Of a DNA stretch of 64,000 bases, positions 51,002 through 62,183 are shown piece by piece (within the stretch, counting starts at the first letter, position 1; every line of letters starts with the position of its first letter). A program made the translations under genes and the position numbers. The notes beneath the pieces are model-generated. The model was given only the letters and a program-made list of their open reading frames with translations, made no database searches and was not told the DNA's origin. Location: NCBI RefSeq assembly GCF_030297175.1, contig NZ_AP028070.1, positions 186,001-250,000 of the forward strand, read 5' to 3'. The DNA is from Marinobacter sp. LA51. GTDB taxonomy: Bacteria > Pseudomonadota > Gammaproteobacteria > Pseudomonadales > Oleiphilaceae.

Positions 51002-52498
51002 CTACTCCTGAACTGCGAAGTTCGCCTTCGGGCCCTTGAGCGGCTCGCGCTTCTCGGCCTGCTCCAGGTAGGTGCCAATCTGCTTGTGCAGCGGATCGTT
51101 GCCGCAGCGTTTCTGGATAAAGGTCAGGAACGCCGTCGCTTTTTCCCACTGATTCAGGCCATTCGCCAGAGACTGGGCTACCAGCAGGTAGGCCTGCGCC
51201 AACTGATCGTTGTCGGGAAAGCGTTTGTGAAAGTCCTGGAGCAAGCGCAGCGCGGGTTTGAACTGGCCGCGATGGTATAGCGCTCGGGCGCAACGTACTG
51301 CCAGTTCAGGGTCGTCGAGCCGGAACTGGGGTTCGGCGGTTTGCAGGGTGTCCAGCAATGCCGCCATGCTATCGCCGTCGTTGCGATCGGCCAGCCAGGC
51401 CAGCAATCGGGGGTGATAGCGGTAGAGCTCAGAGACGTCGTTGCGGGCGGTCAGCAACTGATGCAGCTGGCCCAGGCGCTGGCTGTTATCCCGGTCGCGC
51501 TTCAGAGCCTCTTTCAGCATCGATTGAACCCGATCGTAATTGCCGTCTTTCAGATTCATGTCGATGTCGGCGTCGAAGCGGGCGCTTCGGTCACGGTGCT
51601 GGCTATCCTGCTGCTCCAGGCCGTCCTGCAGGTCCGAGGCAAAACCCAGTTCCTCCTGATACTGGAATAGCAGGTAACCCAGCATGTGGAACAGGATCAG
51701 GGTGAAGGTACTGTTCAGGAAGCCGGCCAGTGGCTGAGATACCCAGAACGGAAAATGATTAACGGCGAAATCCTGAGCGGCCCCCGAGGCCAGGGTGAGC
51801 AGGATCAGGTAACCGTAAAGCAGGAAATAGGGGCTGCCGATCCGGGAGATCAGCATGGCCAGGTTCATTGGGTTGACCGCAGCGCCCACCGAGCGCTCCA
51901 TGGCCAGAACCATGATACTGGCCGGCAGCGCCAGCACCACGAATGCCAGCGCCAGCATCATCAATAGCGGCCCGCCCAGCATGCCGGCAGAAGCGACCAG
52001 GCCGCCCATCAGCACAAACACCAGAAACTGTAGCAGTACAATGCTGAAGCCACTGCCGCTGAACGCTACGGAAACCGGGGGCGGTTTCAGGTGGCCTTCG
52101 GCAGTGTGGTTAATCACCGCGTAGGTGTACTTGAACAGGGCCAGGGCCAGCAGCACCCAGATCACGATGCCTATGAGATTGGCCGGGGCGACAATGGGAA
52201 CCAGGGTGCAGATGGCAATCACCATCAGCGGGTCGCTGTGGAACGGGTACCGGAAAAATGCGCCGATGCGGTTCCAGAAGGGCACCACCTCGGTGGCGGC
52301 ACCCAGGTAGCGCATGGCCTTGCTGCACTGGGGGCACAGAGCCCGGCGCTGGCGGGTGTCGGCATCGGGCATGCAGCGGGTGCAGTAATGCATCTGGCAC
52401 TCAGAGCAGTGCCACTTGGCCGGGTCGCCGGGGTGGTAATGGCAGTCGTGTTTCACAGCGGGTGTTGGTCCTGGTCCGTCAGAAAAAGCGTCGGTCAA
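51002..52498 (-). CDS. Zinc-finger, multi-spanning membrane, TPR protein
   Basis: This 498-residue protein has three parts. An N-terminal B-box-like zinc finger (about 19-58) has CHYHPGDPAKWHCSEC, YCTRC and LCPQC. A central membrane domain of about six helices follows (about 85-300, LMVIAICTLVPIVAPANLIG onward). The C-terminal cytoplasmic region of about 180 residues has TPR-like helices. No catalytic motif is seen. The start is uncertain: TTG at 52498 lacks a ribosome site, and GTG at 52456, just before the zinc finger, is an alternative. The gene is convergent with rhomboid and divergent from the ABC exporter gene. I do not know its role. Confidence 0.78.
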   Translation of the reverse strand: MTDAFSDGPGPTPAVKHDCHYHPGDPAKWHCSECQMHYCTRCMPDADTRQRRALCPQCSKAMRYLGAATEVVPFWNRIGAFFRYPFHSDPLMVIAICTLVPIVAPANLIGIVIWVLLALALFKYTYAVINHTAEGHLKPPPVSVAFSGSGFSIVLLQFLVFVLMGGLVASAGMLGGPLLMMLALAFVVLALPASIMVLAMERSVGAAVNPMNLAMLISRIGSPYFLLYGYLILLTLASGAAQDFAVNHFPFWVSQPLAGFLNSTFTLILFHMLGYLLFQYQEELGFASDLQDGLEQQDSQHRDRSARFDADIDMNLKDGNYDRVQSMLKEALKRDRDNSQRLGQLHQLLTARNDVSELYRYHPRLLAWLADRNDGDSMAALLDTLQTAEPQFRLDDPELAVRCARALYHRGQFKPALRLLQDFHKRFPDNDQLAQAYLLVAQSLANGLNQWEKATAFLTFIQKRCGNDPLHKQIGTYLEQAEKREPLKGPKANFAVQE

Positions 52499-52601
52499 TC
52501 ATGACAGAACTGATCAGCAATCGCAGCAATCCCGTCACACGGTAGACTGATGGCTGGTCGCCATCGTATCGATCTTGATAGGCATTCAATCCGGAGGATT
52601 T

Positions 52602-54425
52602 TTGAACCAGCATCATCACCGCAGTCAGACTGCCGATCAGGACGGCGGCCAGCGCAAATACCAGTGGCGCGATGTGTTTCAGCTTGCGCTGAAGCACAAG
52701 CCGCGCCTGGTCAAGGCTAATGGCCTGGCGATCATGGCGACACTCATGAGTGTACCCGTACCCCTGCTGTTGCCGGTGCTGGTGGATGAGGTACTGCTGG
52801 AAGAGAGCGGGCCGGTGCTGCCGGTGATGGACCAGGTCTTGCCGGAGGCCTGGCAGCAGCCGCTGGTGTATATCGGTGTGATGGTGCTGATCGCCTTTGG
52901 CCTGAGGCTGGCGGCGTTATCGTTCAATGTTCTGCAGTCCCGGCAGTTTTCCAAGGTCTCCAAGGATGTGGTGTTCCGGATCCGGTCGCGATTGCTCGGC
53001 CGTTTGCAGCGGGTGGCCATGTCTGAGTACGAGACCCGTGGTGCGGGCGGCATCAGCAGTCACTTCATTACCGACCTGGACACCATCGACCAGTTCCTGG
53101 GCACCACCATCAGCCGTTTCCTGGTGGCCAGTCTGACCGTGACCGGCACCGCCATGGTGTTGTTGTGGGTGCACTGGCAGCTGGCCCTGCTGATCTTGCT
53201 GTTTAACCCTCTGGTAATTTTTTCCACCATCCTGATCGGAAAGCGGGTCAAGGAACTGAAACGCCGGGAAAACGAAGCCTACGAGGAATTCCAGGGCGAC
53301 CTCACCGAAACCCTCGATGCCATTCACCAGCTTCGGGCCGCGAACCGGGAAAAGCACTACCTGCGCCACCTGATTGATCGGGCACGGGCGGTCCGGGATC
53401 ACGCCATCCAGTTCGAATGGCGCAGCGATGCCGCCACTCGGGCCAGCTTTGCGCTGTTTCAGTTTGGCGTCGATGTCTTCCGTGGCGCGGCCATGGTAAC
53501 GGTGCTGTTCAGCGATCTGAGCATCGGCATGATGTTCGCCATTTTTGGCTATCTCTGGTTCATGCTGACACCGGTGCAGGAGATGCTGAACATGCAGTAC
53601 GCCTGGTTTGCCGCCAATGCCGCCCTGGGCCGGATCAACCGGTTGCTGGAGCTGAAGGAGGAGCCCCGTTATCCGGCCCTGGAAAACCCCTTCCGGGAGC
53701 GGCATACCGTCAGTCTGACCCTTAAGGATGTGCACTTCAGCTACGACGACGAGGCCGTGCTGCGCGGCATCAACCTGCACCTGGCGCCCGGCGAAAAAGT
53801 CGCCGTGGTCGGCACCAGTGGCGGCGGCAAGTCGACCCTGGTGCAGGTTATCCTGGGCATGTACACGCCCCAGCGCGGGGAGATCCTGATTGATGGCGTA
53901 CCGGTGCAGAGAATCGGGTTGCCGCGTCTCCGGGAGCATGTGGCCACGGTGCTGCAGCATCCGGCCTTGTTTAACGACACCGTGCGCCAAAACCTCACCC
54001 TGGGCCGGGAGAAAACCGATGCCGAGCTCTGGCAGGCGCTGAAGATTGCCCAGCTGGACCAAACGGTGGCCGACATGCCCCAGCAGCTCGACACCATGGT
54101 CGGACGTCAGGGTGTGCGGCTGTCCGGTGGCCAGCGACAGCGCCTGGCTATTGCCCGGATGATCCTGTCCGATCCCTCGTTGGTGATTCTCGATGAAGCC
54201 ACCTCGGCGCTGGATTCCGAAACCGAGTACCAGCTGCACCGGGATCTGGAAGCCTTCCTGAGCCAGCGCACCACCCTGATCATCGCTCACCGGCTCAGCG
54301 CCGTGAAACAGGCGGACCGGGCCTATGTCTTTGAGGACGGGCAGATTATCGAAGAAGGTCACCACGATGAGCTGATCCAGCAGGACGGACTCTATGCCCA
54401 GCTGTACGGCGAGCGGCAATTATAG
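52602..54425 (+). CDS. ABC transporter, fused permease and ATPase (type IV exporter)
   Basis: This half-transporter of about 607 residues has six membrane helices (about 35-310) and a nucleotide-binding domain (about 370-605). Walker A is VVGTSGGGKSTLVQ, the signature LSGGQRQRLAIAR, Walker [15 protein letters not shown], and the H-loop IIAHRLSAVKQ. It forms a homodimer that exports lipids, peptides or drugs; the substrate is not evident. I prefer the TTG at 52602 because GGAGGA lies just upstream (spacing is short); an ATG at 52575 would add nine residues. It is not in an operon with the upstream gene. acnA follows after 159 bases. Confidence 0.88.
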   Translation: MNQHHHRSQTADQDGGQRKYQWRDVFQLALKHKPRLVKANGLAIMATLMSVPVPLLLPVLVDEVLLEESGPVLPVMDQVLPEAWQQPLVYIGVMVLIAFGLRLAALSFNVLQSRQFSKVSKDVVFRIRSRLLGRLQRVAMSEYETRGAGGISSHFITDLDTIDQFLGTTISRFLVASLTVTGTAMVLLWVHWQLALLILLFNPLVIFSTILIGKRVKELKRRENEAYEEFQGDLTETLDAIHQLRAANREKHYLRHLIDRARAVRDHAIQFEWRSDAATRASFALFQFGVDVFRGAAMVTVLFSDLSIGMMFAIFGYLWFMLTPVQEMLNMQYAWFAANAALGRINRLLELKEEPRYPALENPFRERHTVSLTLKDVHFSYDDEAVLRGINLHLAPGEKVAVVGTSGGGKSTLVQVILGMYTPQRGEILIDGVPVQRIGLPRLREHVATVLQHPALFNDTVRQNLTLGREKTDAELWQALKIAQLDQTVADMPQQLDTMVGRQGVRLSGGQRQRLAIARMILSDPSLVILDEATSALDSETEYQLHRDLEAFLSQRTTLIIAHRLSAVKQADRAYVFEDGQIIEEGHHDELIQQDGLYAQLYGERQL

Positions 54426-54584
54426 GTATCTTGGAGCAATGCAAAGGCATTGCTCTAATGACACTGCTGCAAGGCCACTATTCAGCGGGCGAATGTCGAA
54501 CATTCAGGGCTCCGCGGTTGAACTCTGTTTAATCGGTGCAATAGTTATCGAATCAGTCGGAATACGACGCAAAGGAGGCAGACC

Positions 54585-57329
<2,745 letters not shown>

Positions 57330-57336
57330 GCCCTTG

Positions 57337-57366
57337 GCCCGGCAGGTGACACCTGCCGGGCGTTTT
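57337..57366 (+). terminator. Intrinsic terminator after acnA
   Basis: GCCCGGCAGGT-GAC-ACCTGCCGGGC is a perfect 11-base stem followed by GTTTT, 8 bases after the acnA stop. Confidence 0.9.
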
Positions 57367-57390
57367 CAGCTCAATAGCGTAATCCAGTAC

Positions 57391-59334
57391 TTAGTCGAAT
57401 GCCTGCTCGACGGCGCTATGGGCAACCGGAAGTTCCAGCCAGAACACCGCGCCTTCGCCAGGCGTAGAGGCGTAATCCACCGTGCCCTTCATATTCACCA
57501 TCAACTCGCGGGTAATAGCCAGGCCCAGCCCGGTGCCTCCGTTTGCCCGCCGATCCGAAGCATCCGCCTGGGAGAATTTCTGGAAGATCCGCTCCCGGAA
57601 TTCCGGGGCAATGCCCTCGCCATGATCGCGAATGCAGAGCCTGACGCAGCCTTCGCGGGATTCCGTGAAGATGTCGACCCGAGTGTCCCTGGGGGAAAAC
57701 TTTATGGCGTTGGACAAGAGGTTAGTGACCGCCTGATGGAAGCGATGCTGATCCACCTGTACCTGAGCATCCTCCAGGTGGCCGATGTTGATCCTGACAT
57801 CGCGATCCCGGGCGTACGGCTCCATGTTTTCCGCGCATTCCCGGATCATTTGGGGCAGGGGGTATTCGTCGAGCACGAACGGCATTTTGCCGGCCGCCAG
57901 TTTTTCAACGTCCAGCAGGTCATTGATCAATAGTGCCAGCTGGCGGCTGTTGCGATAGGCAATGTTCGCCAGTTTGGAGGCCTTCTCCGGTAGCTGGCCT
58001 ACGGCGTTGTTGGCAAGAAGGCCCAACGAGCCGGAAATGGAGGTCAGGGGGGTACGCAGTTCGTGGCTGACGGTGGAGATGAATTCGTTCTTCAGGCGGT
58101 CCGCTTTCTTCTGGGCCGATATATCCTCGGTAATCAGCCAGACAACCGACTCGCTGTCACGGGTTTCCAGCCGCAGACCCTGAAGCATGATAGGTTTCAG
58201 GGCCTGGTCTGGCCCAGGCAGGTAGCTTTCCACCCCGCTGAAGCTGACATCGTTTTCCAGGCGCCGCTGAATGCCCAGGCCTCCTGGTATCGGCTGACCG
58301 TGCTGATCGAATCCGCGTTCGAAATACTGCAGCGAACTGGCCAGATCGCCAAAGCTTTGGTCGAACGCCCGGTTGGATCGCAACAGGTCTCCACGATGCC
58401 TGCTGTAAAGCGCAATGCCGATGGGTGCCTGCTCGAACAGACCCCAAAACCGGCGCTGCATTTCCCGGTCTTTCAGCATAAGGCTGGTAAGCCAGAAGGT
58501 GACCCCGGTTACCAGCAGTACCATGGCCAACAGTAGTCCGCGGGTCAGCAGGGGGGATGCCGGGTGATCGGGCCACCCTTGTGCCGGCTCGGCGAACAGG
58601 GTCCAGCGGGTGCCGGGCATGTTCATAGTGGCGGCGACTGGGTCTTGCCAATCGGTCTTGGCATCGCCGAGGAATATATCGGCTTGGTTTTTTGGGTTAT
58701 CTGACCTGGAAAGGACAAACCTCATGCTGTCCTTCATCGGCAGGATGCCGGCAGCCTGATACATGCGCTCCAGATCAAGGATCACGGAAATAACGCCCCA
58801 GAATTCGCCGGAATCCCGTGCGAAAATAGGGATGCGACCGGCCAGACCCTGGCCACCCTGAATCAGATTGATGGGTCCGGAGTATATGGCCTGCCGGGTC
58901 TCGAATAATTGCTCGATCTGCGCAGGGGGCAGGCTTCCCTTGCTCAGGTCCAAACCCAGGGCGGCCTCGTTGCCCTCGAGGGGATAAATATGGCGGATGA
59001 CAAAATCAGGCGCCAGACCAATGTTTCGCAATTGGGGAGCCAGCTGAAAAATAACCGAGGCCAGATCCCGGAATCGCTCATCGTCAATGTCGGGCTCGAC
59101 AGCAACATTGGCGGCAAGGCCCCAGACCGTCTGAATGTTCTGGATGATAGTGCTTTGCAGATTCAGGCTGACTTCATCCAGTTCGTTCTGCCACTGCTGC
59201 CTGACATCGGTTCGGTGGTTAGAGGTGCCTGCAGCATCCAGAAGCAGAGACACCGCGACCATTAATATCAGAATGGCCAGCCGGGATGCCCAGATCAGAG
59301 TAAAGAACCGCGAGTCGCGATTAGTCGTCGCCAT
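57391..59334 (-). CDS. CHASE-type membrane sensor histidine kinase
   Basis: This 647-residue kinase has helix 1 (about 12-34) and a periplasmic CHASE domain (about 45-265, VEPDIDDERFRDLASVIF, RIPIFARDSGEFWGVISVI). Helix 2 lies near 275-297. A PAS-like region follows (about 310-405), then HisKA with His at about 423 (FISTVSHELRTPLTSI) and HATPase (NLLSNAIKFSPRDTRVD, DHGEGIAPEF, GTGLGLAI). There is no receiver domain. The ATG at 59334 overlaps the preceding kinase gene stop by 14 bases. It is the third gene of a three-kinase minus-strand unit. No response regulator follows; acnA lies downstream on the other strand. Confidence 0.9.
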   Translation of the reverse strand: MATTNRDSRFFTLIWASRLAILILMVAVSLLLDAAGTSNHRTDVRQQWQNELDEVSLNLQSTIIQNIQTVWGLAANVAVEPDIDDERFRDLASVIFQLAPQLRNIGLAPDFVIRHIYPLEGNEAALGLDLSKGSLPPAQIEQLFETRQAIYSGPINLIQGGQGLAGRIPIFARDSGEFWGVISVILDLERMYQAAGILPMKDSMRFVLSRSDNPKNQADIFLGDAKTDWQDPVAATMNMPGTRWTLFAEPAQGWPDHPASPLLTRGLLLAMVLLVTGVTFWLTSLMLKDREMQRRFWGLFEQAPIGIALYSRHRGDLLRSNRAFDQSFGDLASSLQYFERGFDQHGQPIPGGLGIQRRLENDVSFSGVESYLPGPDQALKPIMLQGLRLETRDSESVVWLITEDISAQKKADRLKNEFISTVSHELRTPLTSISGSLGLLANNAVGQLPEKASKLANIAYRNSRQLALLINDLLDVEKLAAGKMPFVLDEYPLPQMIRECAENMEPYARDRDVRINIGHLEDAQVQVDQHRFHQAVTNLLSNAIKFSPRDTRVDIFTESREGCVRLCIRDHGEGIAPEFRERIFQKFSQADASDRRANGGTGLGLAITRELMVNMKGTVDYASTPGEGAVFWLELPVAHSAVEQAFD

Positions 59335-62176
59335 GATTTGCATCCGACGTGGTTTCATTGGCTGCGGCTTGTAGCCAGAAAGTGGCGCCTTCACCCTCAA
59401 TGGATTCGAAGCCGACTGAACCGCCCATCTGGGTCATGATCTCACGGGTGATGGCCAGGCCCAGGCCGGTGCCGCCACGGCCCCGCGTATCCGAGCTGTC
59501 GGCCTGAGCGAACTTCTGGAAGATTCGCGATCGGAAACTTGCTGGAATGCCTGGGCCATTATCCGAGACCTGAATGCGGAAATGCTGGCCGTCGAAGAGA
59601 GTCTCAACCACCACCTCGGAATGTTCGGGCGAGAATTTGATGGCGTTGGACAACAGGTTCGCCAGCGCCTGATCGAGGCGGTTGCGGTCAACCAGGATGC
59701 GCTGTTGTGGATGATGATCCCTGAACAGGATGGAGACGCCGCGATCCACGGCATAGGTGTGCAACCGTTCGATGCAGTCATGGACCACGGGGCTGATGGT
59801 CTCGGATTGCATCCGGATCGACATCCGCCCGGAAATCAGTTTTTCCATGTCGAGCAGGTCGTCGATCAGACGTTTCAGCTGGTCGCTGTTGCGGGCGGCA
59901 ATTGAGACCATGCGCTCGGCCTTTTCCGGTAGTTGGCCCAGTGCACCTCCGGCCACCAAACCGAGGGAGCCGGCAATCGAGGTCAGCGGCGTGCGCAATT
60001 CATGGCTTACAGTGGAGATGAACTCGTTCTTCATCCGCTCGACTTTCTTGCGCTCCGAGATATCCTCAATCAGCGACCAGACCAGCGCCCGGCCAGAGGC
60101 GTTGGTAATGCGCATGCCCTGAATCACCGCCGGATACACTGAGCCATTGCGGCGAACAATGTCCTGTTCGAACGGGCCGAAACGCCCGGTGTTTTCCAGT
60201 TCGATCATGGCCCGGTCACGGACTGTTTCGATGCCCCCCGCCAGCAAGTCACTCAGGTTGAGCGCCATCAGGTCTTCCCGTTCGTAGCCTGTGGGCGTAA
60301 GCAAGGACTGGTTAACGTCAAGGAACCCGGTGGAGTGGTAGTCGTTCAGGGCGATACCGATGGGCGACAACTCAAACAGGCGGCGCAGTTGGTCTTCACT
60401 TTCCTGCAGCGCGAGCTGGATCTTCTTCTTGTCGTCGATGTCGGTGATATAGCCATGCCACATGGTACTGTTGTCAGCCAGGCTTTCAGGCGTTGCCCGG
60501 CCTTCGATCCAGCGCCAATGGTCGCCGTTCCGAACCCGATACTGCTGCTGCCAGACTTCCAGATCGCGGCTCGAATTGGCAATGCTCTCGCTTACGGTTG
60601 GGACGTCATCAGGGTGGATCTGGCCAAAGCAGGGAGTAGCATCGTCGGCAACGTCTTCACTGGAGACACCAAAGATGTCACGGATACCCGGGCTGGAGAA
60701 TGGAATGGCGGACGAGCCGTCTGGCCAGAGTCGGTACTGGTACAGCATGCCGGGAGTCTGTTTCACCAGTTTGGTCAGCATCTGCACGCTCATCTGGCGC
60801 TCGATCACGCCGGCTATCCAGCGGGCCAGCAAGGTTACGAAGGTAACCTCGGTGTCGGAAAAACCCTGAAGCCGGGGGGCAGGTGACGAAAAATTCAGGG
60901 TGCCAAACAGTTTGTTCTGCAGATAAATGGGCGCGGCGACGTAGCTCTCCAGGCCAAACTGGTCGTAGCAACGATGACTGCGGTATGGGGATCGGGCCAT
61001 ATGCTCAATAGACAGGCTCTCGTCGCAATCAACGGTGATGGAACAGTAGGTGTCGCCCAGGGCAAAGCTTTGCCCCGTGCTGAGTCCGGAATCCTCTGGA
61101 GCTTCGAACCATCGAACGGTGTACACGCTGCCGGTGATTTCGCTGACAATGGCAAGGGGCAGGTCCAGGTAATCAGCACCTAGTTTCAGAGCTTTCTGGA
61201 TACGGGTGTCATCGTCGGTCTCAGGATCGAGGGCAAGGTCGTTCAGGATGCTCAGCGCCGTGTTTTGCTGCTGCATCTTTTCAAGGTTGGCCATTTCCGC
61301 GGTGACATCGGCATGGGTTCCGTACATGCGCAGCGGTTGGCCATCGGAGGTCCATTCAAAGACTTGACCCCGATCATGCACCCATACCCAATGGCCTTCT
61401 TTGTGGCGCATGCGGCATCGGTGGTCGTATTCATCCACAGCTCCCTCAAAGAGAGCAGTGAGCAAGCGCTCCGATTCAGCCAGATCTTCCGGGTGCGCCA
61501 GATTTCGCCAGGTCTGGATGCTGACCGGTTCCAGTTCTTCCAGGCGATAACCGCAGATCTCTGCCCACCGTTTGTTAAAGACCGTCTCCCCGGTTTGGAC
61601 ATTCCACTCCCACGTACCAACCCTGGTGCCCTCGATCACTGCGCGCGCCCGGCGCTCGCTTCGCTTGAGGTCGATGTAGAATTCCGAGGCTGCCTGAATG
61701 TTGATCTCACGCTCGATGCAGTCTGCCAACTCTCGAAGCAAGGCCTGATCTTCGCCGTCAAACCTGCGCGGCTTCCGATCAATAAGACACATGGTGCCAA
61801 GTCGGTATCCTTCGCTGTTGTGCAAGGGCGCGCCGGCGTAAAAGCGAATAGAGGGGGCGTCCACTACCAGCGGGTTGTCACTGAAACGGTCGTCCTGAAG
61901 GGTGTCTTCGATGATGAACAGGTCGGAATGAAGGATGGCGTGACCGCAGAAGGAAATATCCCGAGGAGTTTCTGGGGCGCCCAGCCCCTGGCAAGACTTG
62001 AACCACTGCCGGTTCTGGTCGATCAAACTGACCAGGGCAATGGGCACATCGAACATCTTGCAGGCCATGCGGGTAAAGCGATCGAAGCGTTCCTCCGGAC
62101 CTAAATCCAGCAATCCCGACTGGTCGAGAGCGAACTGGCGCTCCAGTTCATTCGACGGTATTTCCGGTGCTTTCAT
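59321..62176 (-). CDS. Cytoplasmic multi-sensor histidine kinase (GAF, PAS, GAF, PAS, PAS)
   Basis: This kinase of about 951 residues has no membrane helix. In order, by eye: a GAF domain (about 25-165, FDVPIALVSLIDQNRQWF), a PAS/PAC (about 180-305), a second GAF (about 315-480), two more PAS domains (about 490-620 and 625-745), HisKA with His at about 724 (FISTVSHELRTPLTSI) and HATPase (NLLSNAIKFSPEHSEVV, GTGLGLAI). The start is ATG at 62176; an ATG at 62194 would overlap the upstream stop. GAF and PAS domains could bind heme, flavin or small ligands; nothing specific is seen. It is the middle gene of the kinase trio. Confidence 0.88.
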   Translation of the reverse strand: MKAPEIPSNELERQFALDQSGLLDLGPEERFDRFTRMACKMFDVPIALVSLIDQNRQWFKSCQGLGAPETPRDISFCGHAILHSDLFIIEDTLQDDRFSDNPLVVDAPSIRFYAGAPLHNSEGYRLGTMCLIDRKPRRFDGEDQALLRELADCIEREINIQAASEFYIDLKRSERRARAVIEGTRVGTWEWNVQTGETVFNKRWAEICGYRLEELEPVSIQTWRNLAHPEDLAESERLLTALFEGAVDEYDHRCRMRHKEGHWVWVHDRGQVFEWTSDGQPLRMYGTHADVTAEMANLEKMQQQNTALSILNDLALDPETDDDTRIQKALKLGADYLDLPLAIVSEITGSVYTVRWFEAPEDSGLSTGQSFALGDTYCSITVDCDESLSIEHMARSPYRSHRCYDQFGLESYVAAPIYLQNKLFGTLNFSSPAPRLQGFSDTEVTFVTLLARWIAGVIERQMSVQMLTKLVKQTPGMLYQYRLWPDGSSAIPFSSPGIRDIFGVSSEDVADDATPCFGQIHPDDVPTVSESIANSSRDLEVWQQQYRVRNGDHWRWIEGRATPESLADNSTMWHGYITDIDDKKKIQLALQESEDQLRRLFELSPIGIALNDYHSTGFLDVNQSLLTPTGYEREDLMALNLSDLLAGGIETVRDRAMIELENTGRFGPFEQDIVRRNGSVYPAVIQGMRITNASGRALVWSLIEDISERKKVERMKNEFISTVSHELRTPLTSIAGSLGLVAGGALGQLPEKAERMVSIAARNSDQLKRLIDDLLDMEKLISGRMSIRMQSETISPVVHDCIERLHTYAVDRGVSILFRDHHPQQRILVDRNRLDQALANLLSNAIKFSPEHSEVVVETLFDGQHFRIQVSDNGPGIPASFRSRIFQKFAQADSSDTRGRGGTGLGLAITREIMTQMGGSVGFESIEGEGATFWLQAAANETTSDANHGDD

Positions 62177-62183
62177 GGTCGAC

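Noticed and set aside
52917..54419. Open frame of 500 codons opposite the ABC exporter
   Set aside because: Same reason; the plus strand encodes all ABC motifs, and the antisense product is a low-complexity Gln/Gly/His-rich sequence.
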